A stretch of DNA of 8,921 nt from Deltaproteobacteria bacterium (GTDB lineage Bacteria; Myxococcota_A; UBA9160; SMWR01), in NCBI GenBank assembly GCA_029261905.1, contig JAJDAM010000321.1, positions 1 through 8,921 on the forward strand. Reading direction: 5' to 3'. Under the pieces are notes generated by a model. The model saw only the letters and a list, made by a program, of their open reading frames with translations. It was not told the DNA's origin and ran no database searches. The position numbers and the translations under genes are program-made. Positions 1 to 6,932 of the stretch are shown here, in pieces. Positions within the stretch are counted from its first letter, which is position 1; the number at the start of each line of letters is the position of its first letter.

Positions 1-245
1 GTCAACAGGTGTCACGCGAGTTGGCGGCGACCCGGGCCCACCAGGCCACCTCGCTCGATCCGCACCTCGGCGACGCCGCGCGTGTGGTTGCGGTACTGAT
101 GATTGCCGATTCGCGCCGGCCCAAGGCACTGACGCTGCTCGAACTGGCGAGCGATCTCTACGGACCCGAAACCGAGATGGGGCAACAGGCCGCTGCCGAA
201 GCAGATGTTTTGCGCCGGAAACTGGCTCGACCGGATGGGTCTTAG
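1..245 (+). CDS. C-terminal end of a TPR-like helical protein (5' end outside window)
   Basis: The frame is open from the left edge and stops with TAG at 243-245. A GTG at position 9 could serve as a start, but the frame stays open upstream of it and no Shine-Dalgarno sequence can be assessed, so this is most likely the tail of a longer gene. The roughly 80 visible residues are rich in Ala, Leu and Glu and predicted helical. The spacing of RAHQATSLDP, then KALTLLELASDLYGPET, then an AEADVLRRKL ending resembles tetratricopeptide helices, the second part recalling kinesin-light-chain-type repeats. TPR proteins are usually protein-interaction scaffolds, but too little is visible to name a partner or pathway. 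It converges with the minus-strand gene that ends at 256, leaving 10 bases between the stop codons. The coding call is moderately secure; the TPR label is a pattern-based inference. Confidence 0.6.
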   Translation, partial: QQVSRELAATRAHQATSLDPHLGDAARVVAVLMIADSRRPKALTLLELASDLYGPETEMGQQAAAEADVLRRKLARPDGS

Positions 246-255
246 AACCAGAAAG

Positions 256-1653
256 CTAGCCCTGCGGGGCCTTCTCGAGCAGAACTCCCTCGCGCAGTCC
301 CCAGTCGCTGACCGTCATCTCAGCGAGGTCGAGCTGCTCGAGCACCGTCATCAGGATGATCGCGGAGGTGGGGAGCAGGTCGACGCGGCGAGGACGGACG
401 GTGGGCATCTTCATTCGCTCTTTGTGATTGGCGGCGCGAAGTCGAACGGACAGGGCTCCCAGTTCGCTTCGGGATATCGTCAGGCCGCGGACGCTCTCGA
501 GGTCGGCTCGCCCGCGGCTCGCCTGCACGAGTCGCGCGAGTGCCCTCACGGTTCCGCCGGCCGCGATACAGCGCGGCTCGTCCACACGCAGCCTGTCGAC
601 ATGCGCCGAGAGCTGCGTGCTCACCCGTTCGCGGATGGCTTCCGCCTCGAGCCCGTCCATCGGGTCCGTGTGGACCAACTCGGCGTGCAGCCGGGTTACA
701 CCGAGAGGTTCGCTCGCCTCGTAGTGCGGCTTGGCTCCGCGACCGGCGGCCAGGTCGAGGCTGCCTCCACCCAGGTCCAGTGCGACGACCGGTTCTTTGT
801 CGATTCCGAGCCGGATTCGTGACGCCGTGTAGACGAACCGGGCCTCTTGTGCGCCGGAGAGCATCCGCACCGGCATTGCCAGCGCGGCCCCGATCTGGTC
901 CGCGACGGCCTGGCCATTGGTTGCGTTGCGCAAGCCCGCAGTTGCAACGGGAAGCAGATCCTCGCTGCCGACACTCATGGCTTCGGCCTGCATGAGGCGA
1001 GCACCCTTCGCGGCGCGTTCGCATTCTTCCGCGTCGATCTCGCCCAGCGATGCCCCGAAGCGCAGGCTTCTCCTTTCGCGCAGCACGGGCTCGACCCGTC
1101 CCTCGCTGCGACGCACGTCGGCGACCAACAGGCTGATCGATGCGCTTCCGATGTCGAGTACGGCCCGGCGGTGGGTGTGCGCGCCTTTCCCCCGGATCTC
1201 GCGAGGCGCCATGTACTCCGCACTCGTGATCTCGTGGCCGCGACGCTCGAGCATCCAGACGCTGCCTTTCTGGCAGAGCAAGTCTCCCGGGTCGCCGTCC
1301 CCGACCTGGAACGTTGCGAGCAACTCGCCGATCAGGGATCGGCCCGCGCACAGCAGCACCGGGGCTCCGGCTTCTTCGTCGAGTAGAGCGAGCGCATCCT
1401 CGACTCCAGATTCTTCATCGAGGCGGGAATCGAGCTCGACGAGCAGGGAGCGGTCGCCTGCGAGCCTCTCGACGGTCTCGTGGCAACGAATTGCGGGGCT
1501 CGACCAGATGCGTCGGATCGCAACGGACTCGAGAGTGGCCTGGAGACCTCGCGCCTGGTTCTCGCCCTTGGCGGTCAGAGGGCGAAGGTCGTCCCAACCG
1601 GTCCACGCAGTTCGTTTGATGGCTTGCCCGTTTCGCACCAGATAGATTTTCAC
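256..1653 (-). CDS. Fusion: degenerate SixA-like histidine phosphatase domain + Ppx/GppA phosphatase domain
   Basis: The product has 465 residues. Start GTG at 1653 is the first possible one: an in-frame TAG lies four codons upstream, and MKIYLVRNG matches the N-terminus of SixA/phosphoglycerate-mutase-like domains. That domain (about 1-150) keeps the SSPAIRCHETVE segment (51-62). However, the usual catalytic RHG reads R7-N8-G9, and the second catalytic His, expected in a CSHR-like motif, is Gly104 in CAGR. Both histidines are therefore absent and the domain is probably not a phosphatase. The second domain (about 160-465) is Ppx/GppA-like: LDIGSAS (166-172), ATAGLRNATN (237-246), SGAQEAR (266-272), LDLGGGSLDL (292-301), AAGGTVRALA (364-373) and VSDWGLREGVL (449-459). 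Members hydrolyse polyphosphate or pppGpp in the cytoplasm; which one applies here cannot be read from sequence. The Shine-Dalgarno is poor. It lies 95 bases behind the oxidoreductase gene, where a TTGCTC/AATAGA promoter-like pair (about 1704-1733) is weak. Confidence 0.9.
   Translation of the reverse strand: MKIYLVRNGQAIKRTAWTGWDDLRPLTAKGENQARGLQATLESVAIRRIWSSPAIRCHETVERLAGDRSLLVELDSRLDEESGVEDALALLDEEAGAPVLLCAGRSLIGELLATFQVGDGDPGDLLCQKGSVWMLERRGHEITSAEYMAPREIRGKGAHTHRRAVLDIGSASISLLVADVRRSEGRVEPVLRERRSLRFGASLGEIDAEECERAAKGARLMQAEAMSVGSEDLLPVATAGLRNATNGQAVADQIGAALAMPVRMLSGAQEARFVYTASRIRLGIDKEPVVALDLGGGSLDLAAGRGAKPHYEASEPLGVTRLHAELVHTDPMDGLEAEAIRERVSTQLSAHVDRLRVDEPRCIAAGGTVRALARLVQASRGRADLESVRGLTISRSELGALSVRLRAANHKERMKMPTVRPRRVDLLPTSAIILMTVLEQLDLAEMTVSDWGLREGVLLEKAPQG
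259..270. terminator. Weak bidirectional hairpin at the convergent gene ends
   Basis: GCCC (259-262) and GGGC (267-270) enclose the tetraloop TGCG. The hairpin lies at the 3' end of the minus-strand phosphatase-like gene and 14 bases past the stop of the + strand gene. It is followed by CTTCTC on the + strand and TAGCTTTC on the minus strand, so neither side has a proper U-tract. A shared terminator is plausible from position only; the 4-bp stem is weak and may be chance. Confidence 0.2.
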
Positions 1654-1657
1654 GGCG

Positions 1658-1683
1658 AGAGGCTAGCTCTTAACACGGCCTCT
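1658..1683 (-). promoter_or_regulatory. Inverted repeat just upstream of the phosphatase-fusion start
   Basis: Arms AGAGGC (1658-1663) and GCCTCT (1678-1683) are perfect 6-base complements with a 14-base loop. In the minus-strand mRNA this hairpin would end 4 bases before the GTG start at 1653. The left arm of the transcript holds the only AGAGG-like sequence near the start, so folding could hide a ribosome site. Alternatively the pair may be chance; the stem is short. Confidence 0.25.
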
Positions 1684-1748
1684 TCTGTTGGGTCTCTGCT
1701 TTTTCTATTCGGTCCGCGCGATACGTCGAGCAAGGATCGGCCGTCCGG

Positions 1749-3425
1749 TCAATGGCTCTCCCTCCACGGATCCCATTCGTCATTCAGCGCGGGTAGTGCG
1801 CCGCGGTCACCGAATACTTCGCCCGCCAGAATCGGACCGAGCAAGTCCGACTCGAGTATCTCTCCGGCCGTCACGACACCACCACGCATGACGCCGGCGA
1901 TGCCTGGGCCGGAAGGCGTGCTTGCACCGCATAGGAACAGTCCCTCGATTTCGGTGCGCGGGCCGACGCGGAGCGGTCCTGCCTGGCTGCACGACATCTC
2001 GATTCCGTAAGAAGTTCCACCGGTCGAACGGGTGAAGCGCTCCTGGCTGATCGGCGTGGCCGCCTCCCTCCAGACGATGTGTTCGCGGAGGTCGTGAAGC
2101 ACCGGTTCTGCCATGTCGATCAGGTGATCGGTGAGCGCGTCCTTGCGGCGGCGATATTCGGGATCGCGGTGATAGCGCCCCCCGTCGGTCGGACCTCGGT
2201 CGACATTCCAAACCGAGTAGTCGCGTGGTACGAGCGTCATGATCTGGAGGTTCGTGTGGCCTCGGGGCGCGAGGTGTCGGCTCTCGGGATCCTTCAGGCT
2301 GGCGGCGGTGATGTAACACATCGCCTTCGAAGACGTCCGGCCAGCGTCGAGTTCGTCGTAGATGGCCTCCAGATCGGTGTCGCCCCAGATGAAGTGATTG
2401 CTGTTCGGCATGCCCTGTTCGGCAAGGTCGATGTCGAGTCCCAGGTAGACGCAGAACAGGGGGATGGCCATCTGGAGATCTCGGATCCGCGCGCACGTCT
2501 GCTCGTTCAGGTGTTCTTCACCGACCAGTTCGAAGAAGGTTCGCTTGACGTCTGCGTTCGAGACCACGACCGGCGCATCGATCTCCACCGGCATCCGGTT
2601 TTTCTTCCCGGCAACGACGCCGAGAACGCGGCCGTTTTCGACTCGAATTCGCTGAACGGGACTCTGCGTTCGGACGTCTCCACCATAGGCGCGAATGGCT
2701 TCGATCAAGCGGCCCGCAATGACCTGCCCACCGCCCACCGGGTAGTACGCGCCGCGCAAGAAATGATCTGCCAGGCCAGCCGCCATCACCACCGGAGTGT
2801 CCGAGGGGCGCACTGCATAACAACCCTGCTCACCGAGAATCACCGCGGCGGCCCTTTCCGACAGCCTGTGCTCGGCGAACAACTCGGTCACCGGCCGTAG
2901 CCCCTGTTGCAGAAAACCGGGTGCTTCGGTCTCGATCTGCTCCATGCCCAGTTCGCCGCGCTGCATTCGACGTCCGGCGTCTCCCACCTCGTGCATCACA
3001 TCGAGAACCGCGTCGAGCGCGTCGCGCTCGTCGGGGAATGTCTCGTGCAGCCGCGCTCGATACCGGTCCCAGCCGAACGGAACGCGGAACGAGACGTCAG
3101 GAAAGTGGAGGGTCGAATAGCCGTCGGAATCGAGCGGTCGGAATACGACCCGTTCGGCGAGACCCAGCCCGTTCAGCGCCGCGGTAATGATGCCGTCGCG
3201 ACCACATTCACCGATGTAATGAATCCCGACGTCGAACTCGTACTCTTTTCCGTGATGGCTGCGTCGAAACACCTGGCTGTTGCCGCCCGCGACGTAGTGC
3301 GCTTCGAGCACCAACGTCCGACGACCGGCGGCGCACAGATAGGCCGCCGTGACCAGGCCACCGAGCCCGGACCCAATGACGATCGCGTCGAACTGCTCAC
3401 GACTCATCGAGCTATCCCCGCTCAT
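1749..3425 (-). CDS. FAD-dependent phytoene desaturase / retinol saturase-like oxidoreductase
   Basis: The product has 558 residues, near the usual length for the CrtI/RetSat flavoprotein family. An N-terminal Rossmann motif, IGSGLGGLVTAAYL (17-30), is followed by the acidic LVLEAHYVAGGNSQVF segment (38-53) that binds the FAD ribose. DVGIHYIG (65-72) is typical of the retinol-saturase/CrtISO branch. A second nucleotide-binding strand gives PVVVSNADVKRTF (285-297). The segment from ATPISQERFTRSTGG (456-470) and the C-terminal FLCGASTPSGPGIAGVM (497-513) complete the FAD site. No signal peptide or clear membrane span is visible; relatives are peripheral membrane enzymes. Family reactions are desaturation, isomerisation or saturation of polyene lipids; the substrate here is unknown. 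The ATG at 3425 has an AGGAGG four bases upstream. The gene follows two acyltransferase genes on the same strand after 64 bases, so co-transcription is likely. FAD family confidence is high, exact reaction low. Confidence 0.88.
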   Translation of the reverse strand: MSGDSSMSREQFDAIVIGSGLGGLVTAAYLCAAGRRTLVLEAHYVAGGNSQVFRRSHHGKEYEFDVGIHYIGECGRDGIITAALNGLGLAERVVFRPLDSDGYSTLHFPDVSFRVPFGWDRYRARLHETFPDERDALDAVLDVMHEVGDAGRRMQRGELGMEQIETEAPGFLQQGLRPVTELFAEHRLSERAAAVILGEQGCYAVRPSDTPVVMAAGLADHFLRGAYYPVGGGQVIAGRLIEAIRAYGGDVRTQSPVQRIRVENGRVLGVVAGKKNRMPVEIDAPVVVSNADVKRTFFELVGEEHLNEQTCARIRDLQMAIPLFCVYLGLDIDLAEQGMPNSNHFIWGDTDLEAIYDELDAGRTSSKAMCYITAASLKDPESRHLAPRGHTNLQIMTLVPRDYSVWNVDRGPTDGGRYHRDPEYRRRKDALTDHLIDMAEPVLHDLREHIVWREAATPISQERFTRSTGGTSYGIEMSCSQAGPLRVGPRTEIEGLFLCGASTPSGPGIAGVMRGGVVTAGEILESDLLGPILAGEVFGDRGALPALNDEWDPWRESH

Positions 3426-3429
3426 GTCT

Positions 3430-3435
3430 CCTCCT
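3430..3435 (-). promoter_or_regulatory. Shine-Dalgarno AGGAGG for the oxidoreductase
   Basis: A full AGGAGG on the minus strand lies 4 bases before the ATG at 3425. It favours this start over an in-frame ATG six codons downstream. It is the strongest ribosome site in the minus-strand block. Confidence 0.75.
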
Positions 3436-3489
3436 GCTACGTCTCCCCGACCGCGCAGCCTTCGGCGTTCGCGTTCGCGTGCGTTCGAT

Positions 3490-4902
3490 TCAGGATGCCG
3501 CCCGGCACAGATCGTCGAAGGCGCTCTGGGTCGCGAGAATCAGTTGGTGGAGATCGGGGACCAGATCCCAGTCGGCCGAATATCCCCACGACAATGAGCC
3601 GTCGTAGCTGAACAACCCGATGCCGAGCCCCATCGTTCCCATCAAAGGTACGTGAGGGTGGATCTCCAGCAGTCGCGAATCGAGCAGGTACAGCGGCACC
3701 CGGGGCCCGGGGACATTGGTGATGACGGAATTGAAGGGTGTACCCATTGCGGCGAGTCGCGCACCGAGAGACAGGATCCCGGACCCTGTCCATTCGGTGA
3801 CCTGCGTGAGGGTCTCGGCGCCGAGTGCCTGCTTCGACTCCTTCAGGTCCGCAGTTTCCTGTCGGATGATCTCGAGCCGAACGAGCGGGTCGGGCTCTGC
3901 GATCGGCAGATCGACCGTCCACGCGGAAACGCGGTTGCCGAGTGTGCCACGCTGTTCGGTCGTTCGAACGCTCACCGGGGCCATGACACGGAACCGCACA
4001 CCGTCGAGATCGAGTCCCCGATCTCGGGACAGATAGCTGCCAATCGCTCCGGCGGCGGTGGCCAGCACGATGTCATTCACCGTTCCGCCTGCGTTTCGGC
4101 GGACCTGCTTGATGGATTCCAATGACATCGGCATCCAATCGATCCGCCGGTGTGGGCCGATCGGGCGATTGAACGGCACCGGAGTCGCACCCCCTGCATC
4201 GCCGAGCATTCGCGCGGTCGCCTGCATGCGCTCCGCCAGGTCGTGTCGCGCACCCTCTTCGTCACGCCACAAGCGCGACACGGCTGCCCCCAATTGGAAA
4301 GGCGCGGTCGCCACACGGGCGACCTCGCCAGCCGCCAGTTCGCTGCGTTGTGGTGCCGGGCGCGGGGACCAGCGCGCGGGCGGTTCGGGTTTTTCGTGTG
4401 GTTCGCTCGTGAGCAGCGTCGAAATCAGTTCGGAACCGGAGACACCATCGACCATGCAGTGATGGACCTTCGACACCACCGCGATGCGATCCCCTTCGAG
4501 GCCCTCGATCACCCACAATTCCCACAGCGGCTTCTCGCGGTCGAGACGTTGAGAGAAGATGCGCCCGACCATCCGCTTGAGCTGCCGGTCGCTGCCGGGG
4601 TGGGGCAGTCGCGAATGACGCACGTGAAAGCGAATGTTGAACGACGAATCGTCGATCCATACCGGGTGGCCTTCGATTGGCGTCCGGGCCAGCCGCTGCC
4701 GGTAGCGCGGGATCCGATCGAGCCGCGATACGACGAATTCCTCGATGCGCTCGATGTCGATCGAGCCGTCACGCATCCTCAATGGCGCGGCTTCGTGGAT
4801 CTGGGTCGATGCGACGTGCATGGCGCCCGATGGCTGCGCGTCTTCGTAGACCAGAAACGAATTGTCCATCTGGGTGAGCCGTTGGTAGTTTTCAGTGGCC
4901 AC
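3490..4902 (-). CDS. WS/DGAT-family O-acyltransferase, copy B (wax ester synthase / diacylglycerol acyltransferase)
   Basis: With GTG at 4902 the product has 470 residues, the usual WS/DGAT length. That start gives MATENYQRLTQMDNSFL, aligning with copy A; an earlier in-frame start at 5007 would overlap copy A by 94 bases and add an unrelated Arg-rich stretch. AAAGGGAA sits 4 bases upstream. The catalytic motif HHCMVDG (147-153) is intact, its second His being the expected general base. KPLWELW (124-130), NDIVLA (276-281), LGNRVS (321-326) and NVPGP (396-400) are all present. The family transfers acyl groups from acyl-CoA to fatty alcohols or diacylglycerol at the inner membrane face, forming wax esters or triacylglycerol. 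The acceptor here cannot be predicted. There is no signal peptide. It starts 11 bases after copy A stops and lies 64 bases before the oxidoreductase gene, consistent with one transcript. Confidence 0.95.
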   Translation of the reverse strand: MATENYQRLTQMDNSFLVYEDAQPSGAMHVASTQIHEAAPLRMRDGSIDIERIEEFVVSRLDRIPRYRQRLARTPIEGHPVWIDDSSFNIRFHVRHSRLPHPGSDRQLKRMVGRIFSQRLDREKPLWELWVIEGLEGDRIAVVSKVHHCMVDGVSGSELISTLLTSEPHEKPEPPARWSPRPAPQRSELAAGEVARVATAPFQLGAAVSRLWRDEEGARHDLAERMQATARMLGDAGGATPVPFNRPIGPHRRIDWMPMSLESIKQVRRNAGGTVNDIVLATAAGAIGSYLSRDRGLDLDGVRFRVMAPVSVRTTEQRGTLGNRVSAWTVDLPIAEPDPLVRLEIIRQETADLKESKQALGAETLTQVTEWTGSGILSLGARLAAMGTPFNSVITNVPGPRVPLYLLDSRLLEIHPHVPLMGTMGLGIGLFSYDGSLSWGYSADWDLVPDLHQLILATQSAFDDLCRAAS

Positions 4903-4913
4903 TCGATTCCCTT

Positions 4914-6317
4914 TCAGAGTTTGCGCAGCGCCTCGAACTCTCGTTCGATCGCGAGCACGAAATCGTGCAAGTCGGGGACGGCATCCCAATCCGAGTTGAA
5001 TCCCCAAAACAGCGAGCCGTCGTAGCTGAACAGCGCCACACCGAGCGCCTGATTTTCGAACAGTGGGACCAGCGGGTAGGACTCCAGCATGCGACCGCCA
5101 TTCAAATAGACCGGTGCCGGCGGCCCGGGAACATTGGTTACGACCATGTTGAACGAGCGGCGCGAGGCAGCGAGGTTGCTGAAGCGCGACAGCAACGCAT
5201 GTGACGTCCAGTCGCTGACCTGTTCGATCAGGTCGGCGCCGGAAGCCTGCCCCGATGCTTTGATCTGGCTCGTCTCTTCGACGACTTTCTCGAGCCGCGT
5301 GCGCGCATCCGGTTCGTTGACGGGAAGCGCGACGACGACCATCGATACGCGGTTTCCGAGCTTCCCGCGCTCTTCGCTCTTCCGCGTACTCACCGGCACC
5401 AGCACGCGGAAGTCGATCTCGTCCAACGATTCGATCTGCGGGCCGAGGTAGCGCCGAACCGCGCCCGCCACACAGGCCAACACCACGTCGTTCACGGTCG
5501 CGCCGGCCTTTTGTTTCACCTCGCGTACGACGCCCAGATCCATGCGCGTCCAGTCGAAGCGTCGGTGCGGACCGATCGGAACATTGAACGGGGTCTCCGA
5601 CGCTGGGGTCACCGCTTTGGCCAGACTCTCGGCGAAGCCGGAAGCGGTGCGCCTCGCATCTTCGATCGATTCGGCCGGCTCGCGAAGCACGCGTGTTGCG
5701 CCAGAGAGCAGTCGGCCCGGCAACGAGACTCGCCGGCGAAGGTCGTCAGCGAGCAGGCTCAGTGAGCCCGGTGCTGGGCGCGGGGTCCATCGGTAGTCAC
5801 TGGTTTCGGCACGGAATTCCGGGTCTGTGCCCATGAAGGCGGACAACAGGTCGACCCCCGACACTCCATCGATCAAGCAGTGGTGCACTTTGGAAATGAC
5901 TGCGAGCCGCCCACCCGCCAAGCCTTCCACGAACCACAGTTCCCACATCGGCTTGGTCCGGTCGAGTTTCTGCGACATGATCCGACCGGTCAGACGCTTC
6001 AAGCGTCGGTCGTCACCGGGAACTGGCAAGGCCGTGTGTCGCACGTGGTAGAGCAGGTTGAAGTGCTCATCGTCGACCCAGATCGGTTGCCGCGTGCCCG
6101 GCATATACGCGAGCTTCTGCCGGAATCGCGGGACCCGCGCGAGCCCCGATTCGGAGACGCTGAGGATCCTCTCGAAATCGACGCCGCCCTGCGCGTCTGC
6201 CAACGGGCCGGCATCGAAGATCCCGACGGACCCGACGTGCATGTGCACGCCCGGCGACTCCATTGCCAGGAAACTGTCGTCGAGTGCTGTCAGTCGGTCG
6301 TAGTGTGAATAAGGCAC
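4914..6317 (-). CDS. WS/DGAT-family O-acyltransferase, copy A (wax ester synthase / diacylglycerol acyltransferase)
   Basis: The product has 467 residues starting at GTG 6317, with AAAGGAA six bases upstream. The N-terminus YDRLTALDDSFLAMES is the standard opening of the family. The active-site HHCLIDG (145-151) is intact. KPMWELW (122-128, the PLW region), NDVVLA (276-281), LGNRVS (320-325) and NVPGP (395-399) follow at the expected spacing. The two halves are joined by a variable linker around 165-245, as in known two-domain members. The enzyme should use acyl-CoA to esterify a long-chain alcohol, diacylglycerol or another hydroxylated lipid on the cytoplasmic face of the membrane. It is the first gene of the minus-strand block and a clear paralogue of the next gene: the motifs sit at nearly identical positions, while linkers and C-termini differ. 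Its promoter should lie in the 6318-6480 region, where a palindrome is seen. Confidence 0.95.
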   Translation of the reverse strand: MPYSHYDRLTALDDSFLAMESPGVHMHVGSVGIFDAGPLADAQGGVDFERILSVSESGLARVPRFRQKLAYMPGTRQPIWVDDEHFNLLYHVRHTALPVPGDDRRLKRLTGRIMSQKLDRTKPMWELWFVEGLAGGRLAVISKVHHCLIDGVSGVDLLSAFMGTDPEFRAETSDYRWTPRPAPGSLSLLADDLRRRVSLPGRLLSGATRVLREPAESIEDARRTASGFAESLAKAVTPASETPFNVPIGPHRRFDWTRMDLGVVREVKQKAGATVNDVVLACVAGAVRRYLGPQIESLDEIDFRVLVPVSTRKSEERGKLGNRVSMVVVALPVNEPDARTRLEKVVEETSQIKASGQASGADLIEQVSDWTSHALLSRFSNLAASRRSFNMVVTNVPGPPAPVYLNGGRMLESYPLVPLFENQALGVALFSYDGSLFWGFNSDWDAVPDLHDFVLAIEREFEALRKL

Positions 6318-6323
6318 CGCAAG

Positions 6324-6330
6324 TTCCTTT
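6324..6330 (-). promoter_or_regulatory. Shine-Dalgarno AAAGGAA for acyltransferase copy A
   Basis: On the minus strand AAAGGAA ends 6 bases before the GTG at 6317. Together with the family-typical N-terminus it supports this non-ATG start. Confidence 0.6.
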
Positions 6331-6454
6331 CGATTTCTCCGGTTGCAGGTCTCTCGGCTTCGATTGAATTTGCAGGTTTCGTACCACGCGCAGGTCGAGA
6401 TCCGGCCGCGCTAGAACGCCAGGTCCCCGCGCACCTGTGGCGAACGCCTGGTTG

Positions 6455-6475
6455 GATGTGGCGATGTGCCACATC
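6455..6475. promoter_or_regulatory. Perfect 8-base palindrome, candidate operator
   Basis: GATGTGGC (6455-6462) and GCCACATC (6468-6475) are perfect inverted repeats with a 5-base spacer. Nested inside is a second perfect palindrome, CGATGTG-C-CACATCG (6462-6476). GATGTG thus occurs twice as a direct repeat and once inverted. It lies 138-158 bases upstream of acyltransferase copy A, a position suited to a dimeric repressor or activator of the lipid operon. The regulator family cannot be named. Confidence 0.45.
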
Positions 6476-6735
6476 GATTGCTGCCGCGCGGATCGAATGG
6501 GTCGCTCGAGGGCAGATCGATGCGACTGGCGCACGTTTTTTCCCAATTCCGAAGGTTTGGATGGGACTTGGTGACCACGAATCGATCGAAACCCGAGAAA
6601 CCCCGGAGAAAATCTGCAGGCGTCGACGAACACGCTCGATTTGAGATTGTTTCTTGTCGCGTGGCCGACAATTCACAAGGAAAGAAGGCAGTCGCTCTCT
6701 CCGAGGTGCACCAGATCGCCTCAGTGCTTGGTCCT

Positions 6736-6760
6736 CGATCGAGTTTGCACGACTCGATCG
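6736..6760. promoter_or_regulatory. Palindrome with 9-base arms, candidate operator or hairpin
   Basis: CGATCGAGT (6736-6744) and ACTCGATCG (6752-6760) are perfect inverted repeats around a 7-base centre, TTGCACG. With the preceding bases, CTCGATCGAG (6734-6743) is itself a perfect 10-base palindrome. The centre contains TTGCAC, the same core found in the 12-base repeat about 85 bases downstream, hinting at a shared binding protein. There is no U-tract, so a terminator is unlikely. Confidence 0.4.
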
Positions 6761-6841
6761 TGCCACCCCGAAGCGCCCGATTGCAAAGCGGGTTTTACGA
6801 TTCTCGCGAGCTTTTCGAAATCGGGGCCAGCTGGGCACTGT

Positions 6842-6901
6842 CTTTGCACTGGGCTTTACACGCAGGTTTACGCACAGCTTTGCACAGGGCTTTGCACTCG
6901 G
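6842..6901. repeat. Five degenerate tandem copies of a 12-base repeat upstream of nosZ
   Basis: The copies are CTTTGCACTGGG (6842), CTTTACACGCAG (6854), GTTTACGCACAG (6866), CTTTGCACAGGG (6878) and CTTTGCACTCGG (6890). The approximate consensus is CTTTGCACAGGG, with TTT at positions 2-4 invariant. A partial GCACTG unit just upstream (6835-6840) is out of register by one base. The array ends 70 bases before the nosZ start. Because the period is 12, every reading frame across it shows a four-residue repeat, so this should not be taken as coding evidence. It could be iterated sites for a regulator, a slipped-strand expansion, or part of a leader RNA. Confidence 0.6.
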
Positions 6902-6902
6902 A

Positions 6903-6932
6903 ATGGCTGCCGTCATCAATGGACGGAGCCAT
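6903..6932 (+). promoter_or_regulatory. Bulged 10-bp hairpin in the nosZ leader, with a duplicated 3' arm
   Basis: ATGGCT (6903-6908) pairs with AGCCAT (6927-6932), and CCGT (6910-6913) with ACGG (6923-6926). This leaves one bulged G and a 9-base loop. GAGCCAT, covering the 3' arm, is repeated immediately downstream (6926-6932 and 6934-6940), so the 5' arm has a second possible partner. An overlapping alternative pairs CAATGG (6917-6922) with CCATTG (6937-6942). The element ends 39 bases before the start codon and about 22 bases before the ribosome site. There is no U-tract, so it looks like a leader structure or operator, not a terminator. Confidence 0.4.

Noticed and set aside
3463..3488. 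GCGTTC-type short direct repeats between acyltransferase B and the oxidoreductase
   Set aside because: Only a few 6-base units in a GC-rich spacer; no hairpin or known element is implied.
4903..5007. Longer N-terminus (35 extra residues) for acyltransferase copy B
   Set aside because: It would overlap copy A by 94 bases, is Arg-rich and unlike the family, whereas GTG 4902 has a ribosome site and aligns with copy A.
6519..6540. Rho-independent terminator before the T6 run
   Set aside because: The only stem is TGCG/CGCA, 4 bp, and no + strand gene lies upstream for it to terminate.
6773..6796. CCCG-N9-CGGG stem followed by TTTT
   Set aside because: A 4-bp stem with a large loop is too weak for a terminator; common by chance in GC-rich DNA.
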